Assembly: GCA_937864365.1 (NCBI GenBank) | Contig: CALMJT010000215.1 | Location: forward strand, 1 to 64,000 | DNA: 64,000 nt | Reading direction: 5' to 3' | Origin: an uncultured Alteromonadales bacterium | GTDB lineage: Bacteria; Pseudomonadota; Gammaproteobacteria; Pseudomonadales; Cellvibrionaceae | Shown: in pieces, positions 56,375 to 64,000 of the stretch | How positions within the stretch are numbered: the first letter of the stretch is position 1 | How the letters are laid out: the number at the start of each line of letters is the position of its first letter | Program-made: the position numbers and the translations under genes | Notes under the pieces: generated by a model | Told to the model about the DNA's origin: nothing | Seen by the model: the letters and a program-made list of their open reading frames with translations, nothing else | Databases searched by the model: none

Positions 56375-58060
56375 ATGCATCCCCCACATTTGAGAGCTAT
56401 TGAGTTGCTGCGAACCCTAATGCGGCAAACATCCCCGAAACAAACACTGCACAGATTGTTGATATCGACACTCGCCTTAACAAGCTTGACCCTGATGGCT
56501 TGCTCAAACGGAGAAACACGAGTTGAATCTGGCAATCGGGATGGAATTTTTCATGTTGAAAACTCTGCTGAACCACAAAGCATTGATCCTCACGTCAGTA
56601 CCGGTGTACCCGAAAACAACATCATTTTGGCCTTATTTGAAGGCTTAGTCAGTAAAGATCCCGCCGACCTCACGCCTGTACCCGGTATTGCCGAACGTTG
56701 GGAAATCAGCGAAGACGGTAAAACCTATCTTTTTTATATTCGTGAAAATGCCCGCTGGTCAGACGGCGAACCTATTACCGCTCACGATTATGTTTGGTCA
56801 TGGAGCCGTTCATTAAATCCACAGATGGCCAACGAATACGCTTATATGTTATTTCCATTAAAAAATGCCGAGCCATATGCTACCGGAAAAATGGATAACT
56901 TTGATGAAGTGGGCGTACACGCAATCAGCGATCGAATCTTAAAAGTTGAACTCGAAAACCCCACCGATTATTTTTTACAATTACTCGACCACCACTCAAC
57001 CTACGCTGTACCTAAACACACCATTTTAAAATACGGTTCAAAAACCGATCGTTTCTCTAACTGGACTCGGCCCGGCAATATGGTGTCTAGCGGGCCCTTT
57101 CGGTTAAAAGAATGGGATATTTACAAAGTATTAAAGGTAGAGAAAAACCCGTATTACTGGGATAAAGACACCGTGTCTTTAAATGAAATTCACTTCTATC
57201 CCATTGAGAATTTCTCAACCGCCGAGCGTATGTTTCGCGTTGGCCAAGTCCACAAAACCTTCGAAATTCCACTCAATAAAGTCGATGTCTATCGCAAAGA
57301 AAATCCCGAAACATTACGAAATGAGCCTTACATTGGCACCTATTACTATCAATTTAACGTAACTAAACCACCCTTTGATGACGTGAGAGTGCGACGCGCG
57401 CTGTCGCTAGCCATTGACCGCGAAGCCATTAATCATTCGGTAATGTTTGGCGTTGTAGAACCTGCATACACTCTCACGCCACCCGGTGCCAGCGGTTATG
57501 AGCCACCAAAGCTGATCAGCTTTGATCCTGAAGAAGCTCGACGATTGCTCGCCGAGGCCGGTTATCCCAATGGTGAGGGCTTTCCTGAAGTAGAGCTGCT
57601 TTACAACACCAACGAATCACACCGCAAAATAGCCGTTGCCGTACAACAAATGTGGAACGAAAACCTGAATTTAAATATTCAATTATTAAATCAAGAATGG
57701 AAAGTGTATCTCGCCAGCCGTAACAACCTCGATTACGACATTGCCCGCGCTGGCTGGATTGGCGATATTGTTAATCCAATTAACTTTTTAGATTTAGGAC
57801 TTTCAAGCAATGGTAACAACCGCTCCGGCTATAACAATCCTGCCTATGATGAATTAATTCTAAAAACCATTCCCGAATCGGCTACCAAAGAAGAACGTTT
57901 GGCGAATTTTGCAAAAGCCGAAGAAATTATCTTAAACGAAATGCCTTTTGTGCCCATTTATACCTACAAAACTAAGTATTTGCTCGATCCTAGCGTGAAA
58001 GGTTTAACCCCGAACTTTATGGATTACTACAGCTATAAACACGTCACACTAGGAAATTAA
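56375..58060 (+). CDS. oppA: Oligopeptide ABC transporter, substrate-binding lipoprotein
   Basis: Periplasmic solute-binding protein of family 5, 561 residues. It is a lipoprotein: the hydrophobic LLISTLALTSLTLMAC ends in a lipobox Cys near residue 43. The mature part shows SAEPQSIDPHVSTGVPENNIILALFEGL, ITAHDYVWSWSRSLNP and DVRVRRALSLAIDREAI, typical of OppA/MppA. MRQTSPKQ at 56423 is an alternative start nearer the signal. It leads the operon oppABC plus a fused ATPase, with 5 bases before oppB. Role: uptake of peptides, possibly murein peptides. Confidence 0.94.
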   Translation: MHPPHLRAIELLRTLMRQTSPKQTLHRLLISTLALTSLTLMACSNGETRVESGNRDGIFHVENSAEPQSIDPHVSTGVPENNIILALFEGLVSKDPADLTPVPGIAERWEISEDGKTYLFYIRENARWSDGEPITAHDYVWSWSRSLNPQMANEYAYMLFPLKNAEPYATGKMDNFDEVGVHAISDRILKVELENPTDYFLQLLDHHSTYAVPKHTILKYGSKTDRFSNWTRPGNMVSSGPFRLKEWDIYKVLKVEKNPYYWDKDTVSLNEIHFYPIENFSTAERMFRVGQVHKTFEIPLNKVDVYRKENPETLRNEPYIGTYYYQFNVTKPPFDDVRVRRALSLAIDREAINHSVMFGVVEPAYTLTPPGASGYEPPKLISFDPEEARRLLAEAGYPNGEGFPEVELLYNTNESHRKIAVAVQQMWNENLNLNIQLLNQEWKVYLASRNNLDYDIARAGWIGDIVNPINFLDLGLSSNGNNRSGYNNPAYDELILKTIPESATKEERLANFAKAEEIILNEMPFVPIYTYKTKYLLDPSVKGLTPNFMDYYSYKHVTLGN

Positions 58061-58065
58061 TCACC

Positions 58066-59001
58066 ATGTTACGTTTTATTTTTACTCGATTACTGCAAGC
58101 AATACCGGTATTGCTGGTGGTAATCACCGTTACTTTTTTCTTGGTGCGATTTGCACCGGGCGGCCCATTCGACGGCGAACGCAAGGTCGATCCTTCGGTA
58201 TTGAAAGCATTAGAAGCACAATACAATCTCGATCAACCGTTAATCACTCAATATTTCTCGTATTTAGGCGATTTGATTCAAGGCGACCTTGGCCCTTCGT
58301 TTAAGTATCCGGGTCGTTCTGTTAACGAATTAATTGGTGCTGGTTTTCCTATCACTGCAGAATTAGGTATTTACGCGATTTTAGTGGCTCTTGCCATTGG
58401 TGGCTGTGCCGGTGTGCTGTCGGCGCTTAAACCCAACAGCACCCGCGATTATGTTTCTATGTCGGCAGCGATGATTGGTATTTGTATGCCAGCGTTTTTA
58501 TTGGGGCCGTTGTTAATTTTAATCTTTGGTATCTGGCTTGAATGGTTACCGGTTTCGGGATGGGGTGATTTACCCGGCGATAAAGTACTACCCAGTTTAA
58601 CCCTGGGCGCAGTGTACGCGGCATACGTAGCTCGTTTAAGTCGCGGCGGCATGCTAGAAGTATTATCACAGGATTATATTCGCACTGCCCGCGCCAAAGG
58701 ATTGCCCGAGCATGTTGTTATTTTAAAACACGGTCTACGCGCCGGTATGTTGCCCGTGGTTGCCTATCTAGGCCCTGCTTTCGCCGGAATTTTATCGGGC
58801 TCATTTGTTATTGAGTCGGTCTTTCAAATTCACGGACTTGGCCGATTCTACGTATTGGCAGCATTCAACCGCGACTACACCTTAATTATGGGCTGTACCG
58901 TGTTTTTGGCTGCTTTAATTATTCTCTTCAATTTATTTTCCGACGTGTTAGCCGCTTACTTAAACCCTCGCCTTCGCAGTCAGCTTGGAGGTAAATCCTA
59001 A
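58066..59001 (+). CDS. oppB: Oligopeptide ABC transporter permease
   Basis: A 311-residue inner-membrane permease. It begins LRFIFTRLLQAIPVLLVVITVTFFLVRFAPGGPFD, the family start. Next come LDQPLITQYFSYLGDLIQGDLGPSFKY and the EAA-like coupling loop YIRTARAKGLPEHVVILKHGLR, which contacts the ATPase. Length is normal. Its stop overlaps the start of oppC by one base (TAATG), a sign of coupled translation. Confidence 0.95.
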   Translation: MLRFIFTRLLQAIPVLLVVITVTFFLVRFAPGGPFDGERKVDPSVLKALEAQYNLDQPLITQYFSYLGDLIQGDLGPSFKYPGRSVNELIGAGFPITAELGIYAILVALAIGGCAGVLSALKPNSTRDYVSMSAAMIGICMPAFLLGPLLILIFGIWLEWLPVSGWGDLPGDKVLPSLTLGAVYAAYVARLSRGGMLEVLSQDYIRTARAKGLPEHVVILKHGLRAGMLPVVAYLGPAFAGILSGSFVIESVFQIHGLGRFYVLAAFNRDYTLIMGCTVFLAALIILFNLFSDVLAAYLNPRLRSQLGGKS

Positions 59002-59894
59002 TGACTTCCCAAGCAGAAAACTTAACAAATATCGATCAATTCGAATCTGGACGCTCACTTTGGCAAGACGCTTGGAGCAGACTTAAGCGAAATAAACTCG
59101 CCATTATTGGCTTATCACTACTCATCTTCATTGGTCTGGTTTGTATTCTGACACCGTGGATAGCACCCTACAGTTACGAACATCAAAATCTCGCGCTAGG
59201 TGCAACACCACCTTCGGCACAGCATTGGTTCGGCACCGACAACCTAGGTCGCGATCTTATGACTCGTGTCATGTACGGCGGTCGTGTGTCTCTGGCGGTT
59301 GGCTTAATCGCCACAGCGGTGGCCTTGACTATTGGTGTGACTTGGGGAGCCATTGCCGGATACACCGGCGGTAAAGTCGATACCATCATGATGCGTTTGG
59401 TCGACATTATTTACGCTCTACCTTTCATGATTTTTATCGTGTTATTAATGGTGGTTTTTGGCCGATCTTTGCTGTTGTTGTTCTTAGCGATTGGCGCGGT
59501 CGAATGGTTAACCATGGCGCGGATTGTGCGCGGTCAGGTGCAAACGCTAAGACAGCTCGAATTCGTTGAGGCTGCTATTTCGATTGGTTTATCCAAAGCA
59601 ACCATTATTCGTCGTCATATTATTCCCAATGCTTTGGGGCCAGTTATCGTTTACACCACACTCACCATTCCAAACGTAATGCTGCTGGAAGCCTTTTTAA
59701 GCTTCTTAGGATTAGGTATTCAGCCACCGCAATCATCGTGGGGGGTGCTTATTTCTAACGGCGTAGAAGGCATGGAAGAATATCCGTGGCTATTAATTTT
59801 TCCGGGTTTGGCACTGTCGATTGTGCTGTTTTCTTTGAATTTCTTGGGTGACGGATTGCGTGACGCCCTTGATGTACGTGCGTCTAAAGATTAA
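59001..59894 (+). CDS. oppC: Oligopeptide ABC transporter permease
   Basis: A 297-residue permease paired with OppB. It starts with a cytoplasmic segment (SLWQDAWSRLKRNKLAIIGLSLLIFIGLVCILTPWIAPY). It contains HWFGTDNLGRDLMTRVMYGGRVSL, typical of OppC/DppC, and the coupling loop FVEAAISIGLSKATIIRRHIIPNALGP. It is followed 10 bases later by the fused ATPase gene. Confidence 0.95.
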   Translation: MTSQAENLTNIDQFESGRSLWQDAWSRLKRNKLAIIGLSLLIFIGLVCILTPWIAPYSYEHQNLALGATPPSAQHWFGTDNLGRDLMTRVMYGGRVSLAVGLIATAVALTIGVTWGAIAGYTGGKVDTIMMRLVDIIYALPFMIFIVLLMVVFGRSLLLLFLAIGAVEWLTMARIVRGQVQTLRQLEFVEAAISIGLSKATIIRRHIIPNALGPVIVYTTLTIPNVMLLEAFLSFLGLGIQPPQSSWGVLISNGVEGMEEYPWLLIFPGLALSIVLFSLNFLGDGLRDALDVRASKD

Positions 59895-59904
59895 GGGGTA
59901 ATCC

Positions 59905-61482
59905 GTGGCATTACTTTCTATTGAAAACCTCGCGGTGAGCTTTTATACCCGCAATGGTATTACTCGCGCCGTGCGGGACATTAGCTTCTCGGTGGAGCTC
60001 GGCGAAACCCTAGCCATTGTTGGTGAGTCTGGCTCTGGTAAATCGGTGAGTTGTTATTCGATGTTGGGATTAATTCCCTGCCCGCCGGGAAAAATAGAAT
60101 CCGGCAAAGCATTATTTGACGGTGTTGATTTGCTCAATTGCAGCGACACAAAATTACGAGAAATTCGCGGCAATAAAATCGCCATGATTTTCCAAGACCC
60201 AATGACCTGTTTAAACCCGTATTTAACCGTGGGTGAGCAACTGGTCGAACCGTTGATTTATCATAAAAAACTCTCCCGTGCCGAAGCCAAAAAGAAAGCC
60301 ATTGATTTGATGACCGAAGTAGGAATTCGCACCCCGGAAGAAAATTTTGATGCTTGGCCCCATGAATTTTCGGGCGGTATGCGTCAGCGTGTGATGATTG
60401 CCATGGCACTCATCGCCGAGCCGCAATTATTAATTGCCGACGAACCTACCACAGCACTTGACGTAACCATTCAAAAACAAATTCTCGATTTAATCGCCGA
60501 TATTCAGAAAAAACGGAACATTGGTGTTATTTTTATCAGCCACGATTTAGGTGTTGTGAAAAACCTAGCCGATAAAGTTATCGTGATGAAAGCCGGTCAA
60601 ATTGTCGAGCAAGGCACCGCGCAAGAAGTCTTATCAAATCCCAAACACGAATACACACAAAAATTATTGGCGGCAATTCCGTCAGGTGCAAAAGATACCC
60701 CTCACCACAACAATTCAGATTCGCAGATTTTGGTGCAGGTTAAAAATTTGGTCACCGACTTTAAAGTCAAAGGTAATGTTTTCCGTGCGGTTAACGACGT
60801 TAGCTTTAACATTTACTCGAAAGAAATATTAGGCTTAGTGGGCGAGTCTGGTTCGGGCAAATCGACCATTGGTCGCAGTATTTTACGTTTGGTGAATGCT
60901 AGCGGCGGCTCAGTAACCTATCACAGTGAAGAGCTGCTCAATAAAAATGCGCAACAAATGAAACCTTTGCGCCGCAAAATGCAGATGATTTTCCAAGATC
61001 CCTATGCATCGTTAAATCCACGCATGACCATTTACGATACATTGGCAGAACCGATGAAATTACACGGCATTGCCAAAGGCGCAGAATTAAATCAGGCGGT
61101 CTTAAAATTAATGGATGACGTTGGCCTTGCCCGTGCGTTTGTGCGCAAATATCCCCACGAATTTTCTGGTGGCCAACGACAACGCATTGCTATTGGCCGT
61201 GCCATTGCGACAAAACCAGAATTTATTGTCGCCGACGAACCCGTCTCGGCATTGGATGTAACAATCCAAAAACAAATTTTAGAATTGATTGGTTACTTAG
61301 TAGATAAACACGAATTAAGCATGTTGTTTATCTCCCACGACCTTGCCGTTGTTCGCAAGCTGTGCGACCGCGTTATTGTGTTAAAACACGGTGTTTTGGT
61401 GGAGTCTGGCGAAGTGGAAACACTTTGGCAAAATCCGCAGCACGATTACACTCGTGATTTGTTACAAGCGGTTATGCACTAA
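59905..61482 (+). CDS. Fused OppD-OppF oligopeptide transporter ATPase
   Basis: A 525-residue protein with two complete ABC ATPase domains in one chain, replacing the separate OppD and OppF. Domain 1: GESGSGKSVSCYSMLG near 37, signature SGGMRQR, Walker B LLIADEPTTALDV. Domain 2 from about 275: GESGSGKSTIGRSILR, SGGQRQR and FIVADEPVSALDV. A short OppD-type tail motif (EYTQKLLAAIP) lies between them. The layout matches YejF/GsiA-like fused ATPases. GTG 59905 has AAGGGG just upstream. It is the last gene of the opp operon, with repeat copy E directly after it. Confidence 0.95.
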   Translation: MALLSIENLAVSFYTRNGITRAVRDISFSVELGETLAIVGESGSGKSVSCYSMLGLIPCPPGKIESGKALFDGVDLLNCSDTKLREIRGNKIAMIFQDPMTCLNPYLTVGEQLVEPLIYHKKLSRAEAKKKAIDLMTEVGIRTPEENFDAWPHEFSGGMRQRVMIAMALIAEPQLLIADEPTTALDVTIQKQILDLIADIQKKRNIGVIFISHDLGVVKNLADKVIVMKAGQIVEQGTAQEVLSNPKHEYTQKLLAAIPSGAKDTPHHNNSDSQILVQVKNLVTDFKVKGNVFRAVNDVSFNIYSKEILGLVGESGSGKSTIGRSILRLVNASGGSVTYHSEELLNKNAQQMKPLRRKMQMIFQDPYASLNPRMTIYDTLAEPMKLHGIAKGAELNQAVLKLMDDVGLARAFVRKYPHEFSGGQRQRIAIGRAIATKPEFIVADEPVSALDVTIQKQILELIGYLVDKHELSMLFISHDLAVVRKLCDRVIVLKHGVLVESGEVETLWQNPQHDYTRDLLQAVMH

Positions 61483-61500
61483 AAATAAATTAATATTTAA

Positions 61501-61922
61501 AGAAACCTCTGATTAACTCTTCCCTGATTTAAATCAGAGGACAGAAATCGAAACGGAAGTCGAAAATGCGATTTCCGTTTCAATACGAATTCAATCACCT
61601 ATCGTTTATTAACGTTTATTCGATCGACATCAACACTTCTGTAATAGCGACATTAACCAATTTTTTCGGTTAAAACTCACAACTATATTTGTGAGCTTTA
61701 CTCGCGATATCGGTAATCTAATGCGATTATTCAACGGCTACTGGCGCTCATCATTACTGTTAAATACATCGTTTTGAAGGCTTTCTCTAGATGTAATTCA
61801 TTCGATTTATATCACATCTAACATTCTTATAGCTTCAGTCGTAACAACGGTAAAAACACCGTAACAATCTTATGGAACACATCCTTGTGTCGCGGGAAAC
61901 TCTAGGTTAATCAGAGTTTCCT
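61501..61922 (-). repeat. Multi-hairpin interspersed repeat, copy E (expanded, reverse orientation)
   Basis: Read on the minus strand it starts AGGAAACTCTGATTAACC at 61922 and reaches the core ACACAAGGATGTGT (ACAAGGATGT at 61888-61879). It ends with the CCTCTGATT...AATCAGAGG hairpin with a GGA loop near 61509-61540. Between the second and third hairpins lie about 266 extra bases (61608-61873) not seen in other copies. These extra bases contain their own stems, for example CTCACAA/TTGTGAG and CGGT/ACCG. Either an insertion into the element or a longer element type. Confidence 0.75.
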
Positions 61923-62304
61923 TATTTTTATAAAAATTAAAATCTGATTTAGCCTTTTACAAGTAAATCTCTGTTGACTGCATATCTGCCTCAGCTCAAG
62001 AAAAAACATAAAATTGTACAGGTTTATGCATTCCAAAATTCATATATTAATACTCCTGTAAACCACCGACTCGTTTAGACAGAACCGATTAAAATAGATT
62101 TTTTCAATTAATATGGGAGGTTATTAACGATTAAAACACTGAAGGGATAAGATCATAAAATCTGACCAAACGTTTCAGATTTATTGGAAACACCAGTTTT
62201 AACATGAAACATTAGTCTTTTATTTTTAACACTAAAGTATAAAATGATGTAACGCTATCTGCCTAATCGATCCTGTTATTTCAATTTGAAATATTTATCA
62301 AAAC
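61923..62304. other. Non-coding gap upstream of hspQ
   Basis: AT-rich, with a TATAAA near 62238 that could serve as a -10 box for hspQ. No heat-shock (sigma-32) promoter can be recognised with confidence. Confidence 0.35.
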
Positions 62305-62631
62305 ATGAATTCTGATAATTTTTTAAGAAGTAAATTTGTTGTCGGACAATTGGTTTTTCATAAACTGATGAACGAAAAAGCCGTTATTTTCGATGTAGAC
62401 CCCTATTTCTCGAAGGATGACGATTGGTACCAGGAGATGGCGACCAATCAACCGGCTAAGAAACAACCTTGGTATCACGTACTGGTCAACAACACGTTGA
62501 ATTGCGCTTATGTGGCGGAAGAAAATCTTGCTATGCCACCGGACAAAGAGCCTATCTTGCATCCGCAAATTTTTGACTATTTCACCAGCTACTACGATGG
62601 CTATTACCGCCTGAAAATGTTGGCTAATTGA
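62305..62631 (+). CDS. hspQ: Heat shock protein HspQ
   Basis: A 108-residue homologue of HspQ (YccV), a small heat-shock factor that binds hemimethylated DNA in E. coli and affects Lon substrate choice. It shows KFVVGQLVFHKLMNEKAVIFDVDPYFS, PWYHVLVNNTLNCAYVAEENL and a C-terminal HPQIFDYFTSYYDGYY. Length matches the family. ATG 62305 begins the frame; the Shine-Dalgarno is weak. The HolD-like gene follows after 45 bases on the same strand. Confidence 0.93.
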   Translation: MNSDNFLRSKFVVGQLVFHKLMNEKAVIFDVDPYFSKDDDWYQEMATNQPAKKQPWYHVLVNNTLNCAYVAEENLAMPPDKEPILHPQIFDYFTSYYDGYYRLKMLAN

Positions 62632-62676
62632 GCGAAAGCCTCTACCATTCGGGTTTACTCGTCTTTCATTCTAAAA

Positions 62677-63588
62677 GTGTCGTCTAAGCCTGTGTTCGAA
62701 AGCCATCGCCACGCCTATTTAAAAGCATTAGGCATTGAAAACTACATGCCTCGCTGGCAACTGCCGGGCGCGCCGATAAGCCCGCAATGCGAGTTTATTG
62801 TGCCTGAGCACAACGCTGACGATATCACCGATACAGCGCTACCAGCGCAGGCTTCGGCGCTTATTGAGTCCGCCGTAGCCTCTACTGTTTCTGCGTCTGC
62901 AACGATCAGCAAGCGTACAATTACCGAATCACCGATTCATACAACCTCGTTAGAATCGAAACCGGCTGTTAAGCGGCACGCTGAAATCGACGATATACAA
63001 TCTCCCAAATTAGGCGTAAGACCTGCTCTTAAAGAAAATTTCGAGCAACCAAAGCCTCGGATTCAGCAAGCCAACACCACCAATACATCGATTAAACCTG
63101 CAACTAAAAGCGAATCAGCACGTCGGCAAAATGTACGTTTCGCGTTGAATTTTTGGCGAGTGTCTGATGATCTTATGGTTGTTGATTCCCGCCATGCAGA
63201 GCTGGCATTGCCTACCGAAAAACTCTTGGTAAACCTGCTTTTTGCCTTGGGTTTTCCTAAAGAGTTACCCAAAAGTGAAATCATTCGCTGGCCGGTTATT
63301 GAAGCACCGCATCAACCTCAAGATGCCAACGCGGCAAGAGACACGCTTAACGCGTTTATGGATGAAAAGTTTTTGTTAGATCCGGGCAAATATATTTTGC
63401 TGATGGGCGAAGACGCCGCGACCTACTTGCTGGACTCCGATACATCTTTTGCTGACAAACTCGGCAAACAATACCCAATGAGCGCGTTTTCGCTAACTGC
63501 CATTGTTACCCCTAGCCTCTGTGATCTGCTCCAAAATCCGAGTTTAAAGCGTGACACTTGGAACGCCGTGCAAGTACTGCGACGATAA
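62677..63588 (+). CDS. Putative DNA polymerase III psi subunit (HolD-like, pseudomonad type)
   Basis: A 303-residue protein immediately before rimI, the position of holD in E. coli. The N-terminus HRHAYLKALGIENYMPRWQLPGA resembles the start of E. coli psi (RRDWQLQQLGITQWSLRRPGAL). The C-terminus VTPSLCDLLQNPSLKRDTWNAVQVL resembles psi's VASPALTDLRANPTARAALW. A long middle insertion rich in Ala, Thr and Lys (about 55-155) looks disordered and explains the size. Pseudomonads are known to have a cryptic, enlarged psi. Psi links chi and the clamp loader to SSB-coated DNA. The start is GTG 62677. This is by-eye similarity plus synteny. Confidence 0.72.
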   Translation: MSSKPVFESHRHAYLKALGIENYMPRWQLPGAPISPQCEFIVPEHNADDITDTALPAQASALIESAVASTVSASATISKRTITESPIHTTSLESKPAVKRHAEIDDIQSPKLGVRPALKENFEQPKPRIQQANTTNTSIKPATKSESARRQNVRFALNFWRVSDDLMVVDSRHAELALPTEKLLVNLLFALGFPKELPKSEIIRWPVIEAPHQPQDANAARDTLNAFMDEKFLLDPGKYILLMGEDAATYLLDSDTSFADKLGKQYPMSAFSLTAIVTPSLCDLLQNPSLKRDTWNAVQVLRR

Positions 63589-63601
63589 AAAGACAACCAC
63601 C

Positions 63602-64000
63602 ATGACTGACTCGACGTTATCGCTGCGACCAATGCGCGAATCCGATATAGACGCTGTGTACGAAATTGAATGCGCTAGCCAATTCCACCCTTGGAGCAAG
63701 CAAGAATTTTTAAACTCGTTAAAACCGCATCGCCGCGCTTGGGTGATTGAGCAAGATAGCCAAGTCTGCGCCTTTGCTATTTTTGGTTTACTGGCCGGTG
63801 AATGCGAGCTGCTGACCATTGCCTGTGCAGCCAATGCCCGAAGAAAAGGCTTTGCTAAGACACTCATCGAGCATGCCCTCAAGGAGATTAATCCGGAATC
63901 AATTTTTTTGGAGGTTCGAGCAAGCAATACCAGCGCACAAGCACTTTACGAACAACTCGACTTTCACGAAGTAGGACTGAGGAAAAATTATTATCCCGCA
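63602..64000 (+). CDS. rimI: RimI, ribosomal protein S18 alanine N-acetyltransferase (runs off the window)
   Basis: The first 133 residues of a GNAT acetyltransferase, from ATG 63602, 13 bases after the HolD-like stop. It shows LRPMRESDIDAVYEIE, FHPWSKQEFLNSL, LLTIACAANARRKGFAKTLIEHAL (acetyl-CoA loop RRKGFA), and IFLEVRASNTSAQALYEQLDFHEVGLRKNYYP, the RimI signature. The final residues lie outside the window. It acetylates the N-terminus of ribosomal protein S18. Confidence 0.93.
   Translation, partial: MTDSTLSLRPMRESDIDAVYEIECASQFHPWSKQEFLNSLKPHRRAWVIEQDSQVCAFAIFGLLAGECELLTIACAANARRKGFAKTLIEHALKEINPESIFLEVRASNTSAQALYEQLDFHEVGLRKNYYPA

Overview
The window is a stretch of chromosome from a free-living gammaproteobacterium. 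It is moderately AT-rich, with long non-coding gaps of 300 to 1400 bases. The evidence for the group is the holD-like/rimI gene pair, HspQ, MaeB, GpmA, PntAB, MsrPQ, a DeaD-type helicase with an RG-rich tail and an intracellular PHA depolymerase. A marine relative of the Cellvibrionales or Oceanospirillales would fit, but the sequence alone does not fix the genus. I see no rRNA, tRNA, CRISPR array, complete insertion sequence or prophage.

Layout. 1-3700: the start of a TVP38/TMEM64 membrane protein, an ArsS-like radical SAM gene, a decayed coding stretch, mtnP and a small tail-collar protein. 4000-12500: a PAS-GGDEF-EAL protein, then an overlapping FAN1-type nuclease and nuclease-helicase pair. 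12700-18100: an esterase of the PHB depolymerase type, a DUF2971 protein and malic enzyme MaeB. 18600-25400: an AraC regulator, a membrane-anchored MORN protein, an Sfp-type transferase, a VOC protein, an orphan ParA, a b561-type cytochrome and an SDR. 25800-29500: a DUF5694 protein, a frameshifted cytochrome c' and MsrQ/MsrP. 29700-33500: a histidine kinase and a response regulator cut by an in-frame stop, thioredoxin and carbonic anhydrase. 34200-39800: pntAB, the intracellular PHA depolymerase and an orphan ExbD. 40600-51200: dinB, an AT-hook histone-like protein, a repeat-rich low-coding zone, an AsmA-like protein, gpmA, an AI-2E-type permease and a small membrane protein. 51800-64000: deaD, yaiI, a flavin reductase, a LysE exporter, an opp operon with fused ATPases, hspQ, a HolD-like gene and the start of rimI.

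Themes. Several genes deal with redox stress or electron transfer: MsrPQ, cytochrome c', b561, PntAB, thioredoxin and MaeB. Others deal with DNA repair and replication: FAN1 with its helicase, DinB and a HolD-like psi subunit. Two enzymes act on polyhydroxyalkanoate. Signalling is represented by a c-di-GMP enzyme and by a kinase/regulator pair whose sensor resembles domains partnered with H-NOX.

The most unusual content is not coding. An interspersed repeat of about 150 bp occurs in at least five clear copies (near 3074, 22787, 44755, 55839 and 61501), plus several decayed or partial ones. Each good copy is a string of up to five hairpins between imperfect terminal inverted repeats. Its second hairpin always shows an AGGA loop in the context ACAAGGATGT, which equals the core of the published high-affinity CsrA/RsmA site. 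The window also has three broken or decaying genes: cytochrome c', the response regulator and a remnant upstream of mtnP.
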